Shown one piece after another: positions 8,543 to 18,056 of a DNA stretch of 64,000 bases. Below the pieces are notes generated by a model. It did not search any database. It saw only the letters and a list, made by a program, of their open reading frames with translations, and was not told the DNA's origin. This DNA comes from Rhodoferax sp. (GTDB lineage: Bacteria; Pseudomonadota; Gammaproteobacteria; Burkholderiales; Burkholderiaceae_C). The first letter of the stretch is position 1; every line of letters starts with the position of its first letter. The translations under genes were made by a program, and so were the position numbers. Location: NCBI GenBank assembly GCA_031291305.1, contig JARLJH010000026.1, forward strand, positions 1-64,000, written 5' to 3'.

Positions 8543-10321
8543 ATGACCTTCTCCATTCACGGTCTGCCAGTCGCCAGGGGCATTGCCATCGGACGAGCCG
8601 TGCTGGTGGCTTCCAGTCGCCTGGATGTTGCGCATTACTTCATTGAGCCCTCGCAGGTGGCGGCTGAAATCCATCGGGTGTGCGATGGCCGTGATGCGGT
8701 TATCGCGGAGATCCATCGGCTGCAGACTAGCATTGCCCAGATGGGACCCAAGGAAACCCCGCACGAACTGGCAGCGTTGCTTGAAGTGCACCTCATGCTG
8801 CTGCAGGATGAACAACTTACCCAGGGTGTCAAGCACTGGATTAAAGACCGCCTCTACAACGCCGAATGGGCACTGACCAGCCAACTGGAGGTGGTAGCCC
8901 GTCAATTTGACGAAATGGAAGACGAGTACCTGCGTGAGCGCAAGTCCGATCTGGAGCAGATTACCGAGCGGATCTTGCGAGCCATGCGGGGTATTTCCTC
9001 CCCATTGATTCAGCCGCTGGGGCGCGGTGGGCGAAAAGCCTCGCAACAGGACCTGTTGCTCGACGATACCGTCGATGTTCCCTTGATTTTGGTCGCGCAC
9101 GATCTGTCACCGGCGGACATGCTGCAGTTCAAGCAAAGCATCTTTGCCGGCTTCATCACCGATGTGGGGGGCAAGACCTCGCACACCGCCATCGTGGCAC
9201 GCAGCCTGGATATTCCGGCGGTGGTCGGTGCGCGCTTGTCCAGCCAGTTGATCCGCCAGGATGACTGGGTCATCGTGGATGGTGATGCTGGTGTGGCTGT
9301 GGTCGACCCATCGCCCATCATCCTGGCCGAATACGGATTCAAGCAACGACAGGGTGAATTGGCTCGCGGGCGGCTGGCGCGCTTGCTGCACACACCTGCA
9401 ATCACCCTCGACGGTCAAAAGGTGGAACTACTGGCCAACATTGAAATGCCAGACGATGCCGCTAGCGCCATCCAAGCGGGTGCTGTGGGTGTGGGCCTGT
9501 TCCGCAGTGAGTTTCTGTTCATGGGGCGGCACGGTAAATTGCCCAATGAAGACGAGCAGTACCAAGCCTACCGGTGTGCGGTCGAAGGCATGCAGGGCTT
9601 GCCGGTCACCATTCGCACGGTCGACATTGGTGCCGACAAGCCGTTGGACGACACCGCCCGCGGTGTCGGTTACCTGAATCCGGCTTTGGGCTTGCGCGCG
9701 ATCCGCTGGAGCTTGTCCGAGCCGACCATGTTTCTGACGCAATTGCGAGCCATTTTGCGAGCCGCCGCACATGGGCAAGTGCACTTGTTGATTCCGATGC
9801 TGGTACATGCCAGCGAGATCCGTCAGACCATGGCGCTGATCGACCACGCTCGGGTGCAACTGGACAACCGAGGGGTGGCGTATGGCCCGGTCAAGATCGG
9901 TGCCATGATTGAAATCCCGGCCGCTGCCTTAACGTTGCATGTGTTCCTGAAGTACTTTGACTTTCTGTCCATTGGTACCAATGACCTGATTCAGTACACC
10001 TTGGCCATCGACCGTGCCGACGAATCGGTGTCCCATCTTTACGATCCGCTGCACCCCGCAGTGTTGCGTCTGGTGGCCAACACCATCTCCGAAGGGCACG
10101 CCCAGGGTAAGCCGGTCAGCGTGTGTGGCGAAATGGCTGGTGACGTCAGCATGACCAAGTTGCTGCTGGGCATGGGGCTACGCAGTTTTTCCATGCACCC
10201 GGCGCAAATCCTGGCGGTCAAGCAGGAAGTTTTGCGCTCAGATACCAGCAAACTTGCCCTGTGGGCGCAAGCCATTCTGGCAGACGACGAGCCCAATCGG
10301 CGCATGCTGCAGCACACCTGA
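8543..10321 (+). CDS. ptsI: Phosphoenolpyruvate-protein phosphotransferase (EI)
   Basis: EI takes phosphate from PEP and passes it to HPr. The product of about 592 residues shows HGLPVARGIAIGRAV at the N terminus, the phospho-His motif GGKTSHTAIVARS, the PEP-binding GVGLFRSEFLFMG, RTVDIGADKPL, NPALGLRAIRWSL, and the catalytic Cys region VCGEMAGD. The ATG at 8543 gives the family N terminus; an in-frame ATG at 8519 adds eight residues without a better ribosome-binding site. Convergent with lrgB. Confidence 0.95.
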   Translation: MTFSIHGLPVARGIAIGRAVLVASSRLDVAHYFIEPSQVAAEIHRVCDGRDAVIAEIHRLQTSIAQMGPKETPHELAALLEVHLMLLQDEQLTQGVKHWIKDRLYNAEWALTSQLEVVARQFDEMEDEYLRERKSDLEQITERILRAMRGISSPLIQPLGRGGRKASQQDLLLDDTVDVPLILVAHDLSPADMLQFKQSIFAGFITDVGGKTSHTAIVARSLDIPAVVGARLSSQLIRQDDWVIVDGDAGVAVVDPSPIILAEYGFKQRQGELARGRLARLLHTPAITLDGQKVELLANIEMPDDAASAIQAGAVGVGLFRSEFLFMGRHGKLPNEDEQYQAYRCAVEGMQGLPVTIRTVDIGADKPLDDTARGVGYLNPALGLRAIRWSLSEPTMFLTQLRAILRAAAHGQVHLLIPMLVHASEIRQTMALIDHARVQLDNRGVAYGPVKIGAMIEIPAAALTLHVFLKYFDFLSIGTNDLIQYTLAIDRADESVSHLYDPLHPAVLRLVANTISEGHAQGKPVSVCGEMAGDVSMTKLLLGMGLRSFSMHPAQILAVKQEVLRSDTSKLALWAQAILADDEPNRRMLQHT

Positions 10322-10359
10322 GAATCCGCTGTCTCTGCGGGCTGCCTGCCTGGGCGCCG

Positions 10360-11085
10360 TCAAAACAGCCAGAACAGCAGTGGAATCAATAGCGATGCCA
10401 GTACTGCCTGCAGGCCCAGTGCCAGCCCAGCATAAGCTCCTGCGTCGGCGTTGACCTGCAAGGCACGTGCCGCGCCAATGCCATGCGCAGCCGTTCCCAG
10501 CGCAAAACCATGAGACATCCATCCATGCGCGGTCTGCGGCACCTTGAGCCATTCCAGCAACGCCTTGCCACTCAAGGCCCCAACCATGCCGGTGATCACA
10601 GTAAACACCGCCGCCAGCGCCGGAATGCCGCCAATCTTGTCGGCGATGCCCATGGCCACGGGAGAGGTCACCGACTTGGGCGCCAGAGACAGCACCACAT
10701 CATGGGGCAGGCCCAGCGCCCAGCCCAAGGCCAGGGCCGAGCTGCTGGCTACTGCACCACCCACCAGGGAGGCTAATAACAGCGCCCGCCAGCGCAGTAG
10801 CAGTTCGATACGACGCTCCCACAGCGGCCAAGCCAGGGCCACCACGGCGGGGCCGAGCAGAAAGTGAATGAACTGCGCGCCTGAGAAGTAGGTTTGGTAA
10901 TCCTCCCCGGTCAGGGTCAGCAGGCAGGCTAAGACAATCACCGACCAAAGCACTGGGTTGGCCCAGGCCGCTTGATGGAGCCGGGTATAGGCCGCCTGCG
11001 CCAGCACATAGACCACCAACGTGGCGCTGAGGCCATACAGCGGCGTGGCAGAGAGATAAATCCAGAGTTCGACAAACTTAGGCAT
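10360..11085 (-). CDS. lrgB: LrgB/CidB-family membrane protein
   Basis: A 241-residue protein with about six to eight membrane segments and the family motifs ALGWALGLPHDVVLSLAPKSVTSPVA and AHGIGAARAL. LrgB works with LrgA in control of murein hydrolase export; in some bacteria and in plastids this pair is linked to glycolate or pyruvate transport. The ATG at 11085 overlaps the end of lrgA by eight bases and replaces a longer open frame that has no support. The neighbour glcD fits a glycolate link. Confidence 0.88.
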   Translation of the reverse strand: MPKFVELWIYLSATPLYGLSATLVVYVLAQAAYTRLHQAAWANPVLWSVIVLACLLTLTGEDYQTYFSGAQFIHFLLGPAVVALAWPLWERRIELLLRWRALLLASLVGGAVASSSALALGWALGLPHDVVLSLAPKSVTSPVAMGIADKIGGIPALAAVFTVITGMVGALSGKALLEWLKVPQTAHGWMSHGFALGTAAHGIGAARALQVNADAGAYAGLALGLQAVLASLLIPLLFWLF

Positions 11086-11425
11086 CGCATTCACTCCGGA
11101 CATAACGTAGCACCAGCGCCGTTGCAGCCAGGCCCAACCAGGTTGACAGCACAATCACCACCAGCATACGCACGCCAAATTGGGCCAGCAGACCCAGATG
11201 CGTCATCACGCCGACTCCCACTGGCACAAACAGCAAGGACAGGTGCGCCAGCAAAAAGCCAGCGCAGCTGGCCACGGGCTGGCGCACCACCGGCCAGCGC
11301 AAGGCCAGCAGCAAAAGCAGCATGCCAATCACCGGCCCAGGAATCGGCAGCGACAACCCGCGTGACAGGATTTCTCCCAAAGATTGCATAACCAAAAGGC
11401 ATGTAAGCCCTTGTATTGCTTGCAT
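11078..11425 (-). CDS. lrgA: LrgA/CidA-family holin-like protein
   Basis: A 115-residue protein with four hydrophobic segments; LPIPGPVIGMLLLL and SLLFVPVGVGVM are the family signature. CidA/LrgA proteins are holin-like and act with LrgB. It is the first gene of an lrgAB pair. The start lies inside a weak copy of the dispersed repeat seen elsewhere in the window (11394-11427, AGCCCTTGTATT core). Confidence 0.9.
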   Translation of the reverse strand: MQAIQGLTCLLVMQSLGEILSRGLSLPIPGPVIGMLLLLLALRWPVVRQPVASCAGFLLAHLSLLFVPVGVGVMTHLGLLAQFGVRMLVVIVLSTWLGLAATALVLRYVRSECDA

Positions 11426-11434
11426 AGTATGCTC

Positions 11435-12937
11435 TTAAAACCGTTGCAAATTAGGGTGACTGAGCCGCCCGCCACGTACCAGCATCTTGCCGTACTCGGC
11501 ACAGCGGTGCAGCGTTGGGATGACCTTGCCGGGGTTGAGCAGGCCCTGCGGATCAAACGCGCGCTTGATACCAAACATCTGCTCATTTTCTTCCGCGCTG
11601 AACTGCACACACATGCTGTTGAGCTTTTCCACCCCCACACCGTGTTCGCCGGTCACCGTGCCGCCCATGGCAACGCTGGTTTCCAGAATCTCGGCGCCAA
11701 ACAACTCGCAGCGGTGCAACTGGTCGGGGTCGTTGGCATCAAACAGAATCAGTGGGTGCAGGTTGCCGTCACCGGCGTGAAACACGTTGGCGCAGCGCAG
11801 CTGGTATTTTTTCTCCATGTCCTGAATCGCCAGCAGCAGGTCGGCCAGGCGCTTGCGCGGAATGGTGCTATCCATGCACATGTAGTCCGGGCTGATGCGC
11901 CCGCTGGCCGGAAAGGCGTTTTTGCGCCCGCTCCAGAATCTCAGGCGTTCGGCTTCGTCGCGGCTGACTGCAATGGCGATAGCACCGCAGGCGCGCAGCA
12001 CGTCGCTCATGCGGCCAATGTCTTCTTCCACCTCTTCGGGCGTGCCGTCGCTTTCGCACAGCAGAATGGCCTCGGCGTCGAGGTCGTAACCGGCGTGCAC
12101 AAAGTCTTCCACGGCGGCGGTCATGGGCTTGTCCATCATCTCCAGACCGGCCGGGATGATGCCCGCACCAATCAGGCTGGCCACCGCGTCCCCGGCTTTG
12201 CGCATGTCGTCAAAGCTGGCCATGATGCAGCGCGCCAGTTGCGGCTTGGGGATGAGTTTGACCGTCACTTCGGTAGTGACCGCCAGCATGCCTTCGGAGC
12301 CAATCGCGATGCCCAGCAAGTCCAGCCCCGGTGTGTCCAGCGCGTCGGACCCCAGGGTGATCTCGTCGCCTGCCATGGTGAATCCCTTGACCTTGACGAT
12401 GTTGTGCATCGTCAAGCCATATTTCAGGCAGTGCACGCCACCCGAGTTTTCCGCCACGTTGCCGCCGATGGTGCAGGCGATCTGGCTCGATGGATCGGGC
12501 GCATAGTACAGGCCGAGTGGTGCCACCGCCTCACTGATGGCCAGGTTTCGTACGCCGCATTGCACCGTGGCCGTGCGCGCCTTCTTGTCAATTTTGAGAA
12601 TTTTGTTGAACTTGGCCAGCGACAGCGTCACGCCCATGGCATGCGGCAGCGCACCACCCGACAAACCGGTGCCCGCGCCACGTGCCACTACCGGCACGCC
12701 CAGCGATTGACAGGTGCGCAGTACGGCTTGCACCTGGGCCTCGTTTTCGGGCAAGGCCACCACCAAGGGGCGCTGCCGGTAAGCGGTCAGGCCGTCGCAC
12801 TCGTAAGGGGTGGTGTCCTCCGCGTTCCAGAGCAGGGCGTGTGCAGGCAAATGGGCCTGCAGCCCTTTCACAATCTTGGTTTGTTGCTCTGATCGTTGTA
12901 GTGGCGTGGCGTCCTGTGGCGATGCGCTGGCGTTCAT
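11435..12937 (-). CDS. glcD: FAD-linked oxidase, glycolate oxidase subunit GlcD type
   Basis: A 500-residue FAD-binding protein. Motifs are VVARGAGTGLSGGALP (FAD pyrophosphate binding), GLYYAPDPSSQIACTIGGNVAENSGG split over the PCMH-type domain, and the C-terminal HAGDGNLHPLILFD and GEHGVGVEK, which bind flavin and substrate in GlcD and D-lactate dehydrogenases. It oxidises glycolate to glyoxylate when joined by GlcE and GlcF; neither is in the window. It is 9 nt from lrgA on the same strand, so the three may be one operon for glycolate uptake and oxidation, an inference from adjacency. Confidence 0.88.
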   Translation of the reverse strand: MNASASPQDATPLQRSEQQTKIVKGLQAHLPAHALLWNAEDTTPYECDGLTAYRQRPLVVALPENEAQVQAVLRTCQSLGVPVVARGAGTGLSGGALPHAMGVTLSLAKFNKILKIDKKARTATVQCGVRNLAISEAVAPLGLYYAPDPSSQIACTIGGNVAENSGGVHCLKYGLTMHNIVKVKGFTMAGDEITLGSDALDTPGLDLLGIAIGSEGMLAVTTEVTVKLIPKPQLARCIMASFDDMRKAGDAVASLIGAGIIPAGLEMMDKPMTAAVEDFVHAGYDLDAEAILLCESDGTPEEVEEDIGRMSDVLRACGAIAIAVSRDEAERLRFWSGRKNAFPASGRISPDYMCMDSTIPRKRLADLLLAIQDMEKKYQLRCANVFHAGDGNLHPLILFDANDPDQLHRCELFGAEILETSVAMGGTVTGEHGVGVEKLNSMCVQFSAEENEQMFGIKRAFDPQGLLNPGKVIPTLHRCAEYGKMLVRGGRLSHPNLQRF

Positions 12938-13103
12938 GTTGATTCCTTGACTGGGAGGTGCAATCAGACCGTGACTCTAATGCTTCACCGCGCGGTGGTG
13001 TGTGAGATTTTTGAAACCGCTGTTGAAATAAATAGTTGCTATACAACAAATAGCTATGTAGCCATTGTGAATGTGGGATGGAGGTCAATTTTATTTAAAT
13101 TTA

Positions 13104-13991
13104 TCAAACCAGACTGTTGCGCAGCCAGTCGGCAAACGCCACACATTCCCAGCGATCCATCATGCCGGTGCGCCAGCACAGGTAATGCGCATGCGGGCTT
13201 GGCACGTTGTTGGCAAAGGCGGGGTTTTGCCCCAGACGCACCAGCGAGCCGTGCTCCAGCCAAGGCTGGGCCGGTTTCAGGCGCACCAACGCTATGCCCA
13301 TGCCAGCAGCGGCGGCATCACACATCAGTCCCACGTCATTGAACTGTGAACCATCCGCCGGTTCGGGCCAGTCCAGGCCGCGTGCGGCAAACCAGGTGCG
13401 CCACGGCTCCAGCGGGCTGCGCAGCAGCGCCTCGCCCTCCAGGTCTTGCGCCACCTCAAACGGGCCATGTTCGCGCACAAAGGTGGGTGACGCCAGTGGT
13501 GTGACCTCATCCTTGAGCAGGCACAGGTGCTCCACATCAGCATAACGGCCAGTTCCAAAGCGGATGATCAGATCGGCATCTTCGGCCACCACGTCCAACA
13601 GCGGGATTGAGACTTGCAGGGTCAGGTCGATCTCCGGGTAAGCCTCGGTGAATTGGCGCAGCCGCGGGATGACGATGGAGCGGGCAAAGGTGGGTGTCAC
13701 GGCCAGGCGCAGCTTGCGCTTGCCCGGTGCCGCCGCCGCGCCGGGAAAGCGCTGCAGCATGGCCAGCCCCTCGCGCACATGGGCCAAATATTCCACCCCC
13801 TCGACGGTCAGCGAAAAATCCGCCCGGCCGAACAGCTTGGTGCCGATGATCTGCTCCAGCTGCTTGACGCGGTGGCTGACGGCGCTGGGTGTCACGCATA
13901 ACTCTTCCGAGGTCTGTGTGACGCTGCGTAGGCGGGCCAGTGCCTCAAAAGTCAGCAGACACTGGATGGGAGGAAGGCGGACGGTGCTCAT
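13104..13991 (-). CDS. LysR-family regulator (GcvA-like)
   Basis: A 295-residue LysR-type regulator. The N-terminal helix-turn-helix reads LLTFEALARLRSVTQTSEE and SAVSHRVKQLEQ, and the C-terminal part is a periplasmic-binding-like effector domain (DLIIRFGTGRYADVEH). The FEALARLRS pattern resembles the GcvA group. An in-frame GTG at 13997 is an alternative start. It is divergent from psd and follows glcD on the same strand after about 166 nt, so it may control either side. Confidence 0.9.
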   Translation of the reverse strand: MSTVRLPPIQCLLTFEALARLRSVTQTSEELCVTPSAVSHRVKQLEQIIGTKLFGRADFSLTVEGVEYLAHVREGLAMLQRFPGAAAAPGKRKLRLAVTPTFARSIVIPRLRQFTEAYPEIDLTLQVSIPLLDVVAEDADLIIRFGTGRYADVEHLCLLKDEVTPLASPTFVREHGPFEVAQDLEGEALLRSPLEPWRTWFAARGLDWPEPADGSQFNDVGLMCDAAAAGMGIALVRLKPAQPWLEHGSLVRLGQNPAFANNVPSPHAHYLCWRTGMMDRWECVAFADWLRNSLV

Positions 13992-14062
13992 TGACACATT
14001 GTGGCATTGGGGCGCGGTCGGCCAGAGGGCAACGGAGTGACTGCGTAGAATCGCCCGCTACC

Positions 14063-14899
14063 ATGTCTGACCGCCTTGTCGTCCTTCCCCAGTATCTGAT
14101 CCCCAAGCAAGCGCTCACTTTGCTGGCCGGGCGAGTAGCCCGAGCCCAGGCAGGCGTGCTGACGACACGGTTGATTGCCTGGTTTGTACGCCGTTACCGC
14201 GTCAATATGTCTGAAGCGGCCAACCCGGACGTGGCCAGTTATGCCACTTTCAACGACTTTTTCACGCGTGCCTTGCGACCTGGTGTGCGTCCGATGGCCG
14301 ACGCCGAGTTGATTTGTCCGGTGGACGGCGCCATCAGTCAGTTGGGTCGTATCGAAGGCCAGCAGATTTTCCAGGCCAAAGGCCACCAATACAGCAGCAC
14401 CGCGCTGCTGGGGGGCGATGCGGCGCTGGCGAGTCAGTTTGACGATGGCCATTTCGCCACCATCTACCTGAGTCCGCGCGATTACCACCGCATCCACATG
14501 CCTTGCGACGGACGTTTGCTGCGTATGACCTACGTGCCGGGCGACCTGTTTTCGGTCAACCCTGTCACCGCGCGCGGCGTGCCAGGGCTGTTTGCACGCA
14601 ACGAGCGGGTGGTCTGCGTGTTTGAAGGCGCCAGCGGACCGTTTGTGCTGGTGTTGGTCGGGGCCACCGTCGTTGGCAGCATGGCGACCGTCTGGCACGG
14701 CCCCATCAATAACCCGCGTGTTGGCAAACTATGCGGATGGCGCTATGAAGATAAAAGCATCAACCTCAATCAGGGTGAGGAGATGGGGCGATTTTTACTA
14801 GGCTCCACGGTGGTGATGCTGTTCCCCAAGGGACCATTGACTTTCAATTCGGCATGGCAGCCGGGCGGACCAGTGCGTCTGGGTGAGATGATGGCGTAG
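14063..14899 (+). CDS. psd: Phosphatidylserine decarboxylase proenzyme
   Basis: Psd makes phosphatidylethanolamine from phosphatidylserine at the inner membrane. The 278-residue protein contains PVDGAISQLG, the DYHRIHMPCDG segment and the self-cleavage motif LGST (in GRFLLGSTVVMLFPKG), where the Ser becomes the pyruvoyl cofactor. The ATG at 14063 starts MSDRLVVLPQYLIPKQ, the family N terminus; the open frame extends to 13940 but that part overlaps the LysR gene. Confidence 0.96.
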   Translation: MSDRLVVLPQYLIPKQALTLLAGRVARAQAGVLTTRLIAWFVRRYRVNMSEAANPDVASYATFNDFFTRALRPGVRPMADAELICPVDGAISQLGRIEGQQIFQAKGHQYSSTALLGGDAALASQFDDGHFATIYLSPRDYHRIHMPCDGRLLRMTYVPGDLFSVNPVTARGVPGLFARNERVVCVFEGASGPFVLVLVGATVVGSMATVWHGPINNPRVGKLCGWRYEDKSINLNQGEEMGRFLLGSTVVMLFPKGPLTFNSAWQPGGPVRLGEMMA

Positions 14900-14960
14900 T
14901 ACGCCCTTGGGCGGTTGGCGGGAGCGGATTTCATCGGGTTCACGCGATCAAATCGATGCA

Positions 14961-15494
14961 TCAACGACTCAGCTTGAGCACTTTCATGCTGGTCAGGCTA
15001 TAGACCGGCGGTTGCGCCTCTCGGTTAAAACATACGCCAAACTCGGTGGAGCATTGATTGAAATTCTTGCGTGCGGCTGAACCCACTTTGCCAAAAATGA
15101 TCACTTTGCCCAACACCCCTGAGCTAACGAGATCCTGACCGACAGAAAGCTTCGATGCCGCTGATTGGGGCAGGTCAACATCAAACCGTGCCAGATCTGC
15201 CATGGTGTAGGTGACTTTGCCAAGCTGCGGAATGGTGATCGACAATTTGGCAGACGTATCGGCCAAATTGACAACGCCTGAGTTGGGAAACAGGGCGCTG
15301 TCGACACTCAGCATTCCCGAGAAGGTGTCTGACGAATTCATGGTGTTGGTCCATGTCAGACTGAAATTGATCGTGGCGGCGCTGACTTGACCCGGAAGTA
15401 GCAATGCTGCTAGCAGGCAAAACGCCCCGAAGTTCTTGCCGAGACTTGAACCTGAAATTCTGTCGGTCCAAGCAGGATGATTTGCACTCTTCAT
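14961..15494 (-). CDS. Hypothetical secreted protein
   Basis: A 177-residue protein with a signal peptide: a hydrophobic run near residues 24-40 (FCLLAALLLPGQVSA) and a predicted cut before ATINFS. The mature part is rich in Ser, Thr and Val and looks like a beta-sandwich, with two Cys near the C terminus (NQCSTEFGVCF). It resembles the N-terminal body of PEP-CTERM proteins but lacks a visible PEP-CTERM anchor. I do not recognise a family. Convergent with psd. Confidence 0.55.
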   Translation of the reverse strand: MKSANHPAWTDRISGSSLGKNFGAFCLLAALLLPGQVSAATINFSLTWTNTMNSSDTFSGMLSVDSALFPNSGVVNLADTSAKLSITIPQLGKVTYTMADLARFDVDLPQSAASKLSVGQDLVSSGVLGKVIIFGKVGSAARKNFNQCSTEFGVCFNREAQPPVYSLTSMKVLKLSR

Positions 15495-15824
15495 GGGTAA
15501 TCCTTTACTTTGGGCAATGGCAACTGAAATTCAATTTGCGATGCGTGTGCACTGGTTAGCGTACGTCAATATGATAGTTGTTGCAAACAGTTGCTCACCT
15601 GGGCGAGCGATCGTTTGACACAAGGCGGCGCGCTCAAATGCATAAAGTAACGAACTGTTACCAAAATCCCTGGGGCCATCGGGGAGTAAACGGGTTGAAG
15701 CAGTCCCTGGATCAGAAAGGCACCCAGCACCCAAGCGAATTTCAGCGATGAGGTGTGTGTTGAAAAGCGCCATAGCGGTCCCAGCTAACTGTCTTGTGAA
15801 TGGATTGAACCGGAAGGGAAAGGT
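15495..15824. other. Intergenic region without a recognised gene
   Basis: About 330 nt between a minus-strand secreted protein and mtfA. It should contain both divergent promoters. I see no clear gene, hairpin or operator. A minus-strand open frame crossing 15531-15941 runs into the mtfA coding region and has no family features. Confidence 0.4.
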
Positions 15825-16655
15825 GTGGCCTTCTATCTTTTGTGTGCCGCAGCGCTGGGTTTGATATTGGCGCTTCTGGGGCAGCCATCGTGGCGTGCGT
15901 ACCGTCAGCATCGGGTATTGATGCATCCCTTTCCGGCGCATTGGCGCCGGGTGTTGCGGCGGCGCGTGCCTTTGCTGCGGCGCATGCCGGTGGACTTGCA
16001 GTTGCAGTTAAAGAAGTGCATCCAAGTCTTCATTTCAGAAAAGACCTTCATCGGTTGCGCAGGCTTAAAGGTGACTGAAGAAATGCGCGTTGTCATCGCG
16101 GCGCAAGCCTGCTTGCTGGTGATGAATCGCTCCATGCGGCATTACGACCATGTGCGTCAGATTCTGGTTTACCCCGGTGCCTTCATCGTGCGGCGCACGG
16201 TCACCGATGGCATCGGCGTGCAGCAGGACCAGCGACAAACATTGTCCGGTGAGTCATGGACACAAGGGCAGGTGATCTTGTCGTGGGAAGATGCCTTGGA
16301 TGGCGCTGCCGTGGCCGATGACGGCCGAAATGTTGTGCTGCACGAGTTTGCCCACCAATTGGACCAGGAAAATGGGGCCGCTCAAGGTGCACCACCACCT
16401 GCAGCGGGTGATACACAGCACAATGCACAGCGCTGGAAGCGGGTGCTCAGCCAAGCCTATGACCATTTGCGAGGTCAGGTACAGCGCGGTGAACAGGGGT
16501 TGCTCAACCACTATGGCGCCCAAAGCCCGGCGGAGTTCTTTGCCGTGGTGACAGAAGCCTTTTTTGAACAAGCCGCTGCGATGGTCGAGCACTATCCGGC
16601 GCTGTACCGGGAACTCAGTGGCTATTACAAGGTGGACCCGGCGAGTTGGAATTGA
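15825..16655 (+). CDS. mtfA: MtfA-family zinc peptidase
   Basis: A 276-residue protein with an N-terminal membrane segment (LLCAAALGLILALLG) and the zinc-peptidase motif HEFAHQLDQENG around residue 175. MtfA of E. coli binds the Mlc repressor and so affects ptsG, and has aminopeptidase activity; a PTS link here is only suggestive, since the window also holds a regulatory PTS. The GTG start follows GGAAGGGAAAG. It is convergent with purU, leaving 13 nt. Confidence 0.88.
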   Translation: MAFYLLCAAALGLILALLGQPSWRAYRQHRVLMHPFPAHWRRVLRRRVPLLRRMPVDLQLQLKKCIQVFISEKTFIGCAGLKVTEEMRVVIAAQACLLVMNRSMRHYDHVRQILVYPGAFIVRRTVTDGIGVQQDQRQTLSGESWTQGQVILSWEDALDGAAVADDGRNVVLHEFAHQLDQENGAAQGAPPPAAGDTQHNAQRWKRVLSQAYDHLRGQVQRGEQGLLNHYGAQSPAEFFAVVTEAFFEQAAAMVEHYPALYRELSGYYKVDPASWN

Positions 16656-16668
16656 GGCAGATTGGCCG

Positions 16669-17517
16669 CTACTTGAAAATCACCGTCTTGTGCCCGTTGA
16701 TCAGCACGCGGTGTTCGCTGTGCCATTTGACGGCACGGGCCAGCACCTGGCTTTCGGTGTCGCGGCCCAGTGCGGTCAGGTCTTCCACGGTTTTGCTGTG
16801 GTCCACGCGGGCCACGTCTTGTTCGATGATCGGGCCTTCGTCCAGGTCGGCGGTCACATAGTGGGCGGTGGCACCGATCAGCTTCACACCGCGGTCATGC
16901 GCCTGGTAGTAGGGCTTGGCGCCCTTGAAGCTCGGCAAAAACGAGTGGTGGATGTTGATGGCGCGCCCGGACAGGTTGGTGCACAAGTCATTGCTGAGGA
17001 TCTGCATGTAGCGTGCCAGAACCACCAGTTCGGCCTCTTCATTCTGGATGATCTCCAACTGCTTGGCTTCGACCCTGGCCTTGGTGGTGGCCGTGACCGG
17101 CAGGTGGTGAAACGGCACGTTATAGCTCGCAGCCAGTTGGTAGAACTCACGGTGGTTGCTGACAATGGCGCGGATGTCCAGGTTGAGCAGCCCGCTCTTC
17201 CAGCGAAACAGCAGGTCGTTGAGGCAATGGCCTTCCTTGCTGACCATGATGACGGTGCGCATCGGCAGCGCCTGGGCGTGCAGTTTCCACTGCATCTCAA
17301 ACGGCTGGGCAAAGCTGGTCAGTTGGGCCTTGAGTTCTTCAAAGCTGTGTTGGGCACAGGCGAACTGCACACGCATGAAAAACAGGCCGGTGCTTGGGTC
17401 GTTGAACTGGGCGGCTTCTTCGATGTTGGCACTGCGCTCCAGCAGGAAGCCAGATACCGCATGCACCAGCCCCAGACGGTCAGGGCAGGACAGGGTCAGG
17501 ATGTAAACAGGGTTCAT
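16669..17517 (-). CDS. purU: Formyltetrahydrofolate deformylase
   Basis: PurU (282 residues) hydrolyses 10-formyl-THF to formate and THF, balancing one-carbon pools and feeding PurT. The N-terminal ACT domain starts MNPVYILTLSCPDRLGLVHAV; the C-terminal formyltransferase-type domain has NIHHSFLPSFKGAKPY and GATAHYVTADLDEGPII with the catalytic Asn, His and Asp. The ATG at 17517 fits the family; 20 upstream codons are unsupported. Confidence 0.95.
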   Translation of the reverse strand: MNPVYILTLSCPDRLGLVHAVSGFLLERSANIEEAAQFNDPSTGLFFMRVQFACAQHSFEELKAQLTSFAQPFEMQWKLHAQALPMRTVIMVSKEGHCLNDLLFRWKSGLLNLDIRAIVSNHREFYQLAASYNVPFHHLPVTATTKARVEAKQLEIIQNEEAELVVLARYMQILSNDLCTNLSGRAINIHHSFLPSFKGAKPYYQAHDRGVKLIGATAHYVTADLDEGPIIEQDVARVDHSKTVEDLTALGRDTESQVLARAVKWHSEHRVLINGHKTVIFK

Positions 17518-17667
17518 AGTGGCGATATTGTCGCAGGCGTTGCTTGATGGCTTTTGTACCTCAACCGCGCTATGCATCGCGGTGCCGAGCTGGTTTGATG
17601 CGCGGCGTGCAACTGGTCAGCGGGTGTCTGGCACCTAGTCGACCGAACATCAACTGCCCCGGATTGA

Positions 17668-17976
17668 CTAGTGCAGTACGACCGGGTTTTGCGCCAACTC
17701 GGCGTATTGCTCCAAAGTGTCTTCGACTTCTTCCTGGGTAGGGGTCTTGAGCTGCCAGGCCGAAATATGCTGCTGAAACAGCTCGGCCCAGGAGCCGTCC
17801 AGATACACCTCTTTGCCGCTGCGTTTGTCCACGATCTCAAAGCCGTGGCGCGCCAGCTTGGGCACGATCAGCAGTTGTTCGCCTTCCTTGAGCGTATCTG
17901 CAGGCACGTCTGCCGCTACAGCGTTGGCCAACATGTGGGTCACAGAGTAGGTGTCAGAGTCGTAAAGGGTGTGCAT
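17668..17976 (-). CDS. DUF3567 protein
   Basis: A 102-residue soluble acidic protein. The start MHTLYDSDTYSVTHML and the conserved stretch RHGFEIVDKRSGKEVYLDG, ending with AQNPVVLH, match DUF3567, a family known almost only from Burkholderiales and of unknown function. The ATG at 17976 is chosen because family members start just before this first Tyr-rich strand; the open frame extends upstream but overlaps the next gene's control region. Confidence 0.85.
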   Translation of the reverse strand: MHTLYDSDTYSVTHMLANAVAADVPADTLKEGEQLLIVPKLARHGFEIVDKRSGKEVYLDGSWAELFQQHISAWQLKTPTQEEVEDTLEQYAELAQNPVVLH

Positions 17977-18056
17977 GAACAAATTATGCTTGATTACAGA
18001 TATCGTTGCAGATGGGTGCCAATGTCGCCAATTCAAGCCCCTGGCCGGGGGCTGCG

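Noticed and set aside
15531..15941. Minus-strand frame of 136 codons before mtfA
   Set aside because: It overlaps the N-terminal coding region of mtfA, has no family motif and starts from an internal position; it reads as a shadow.
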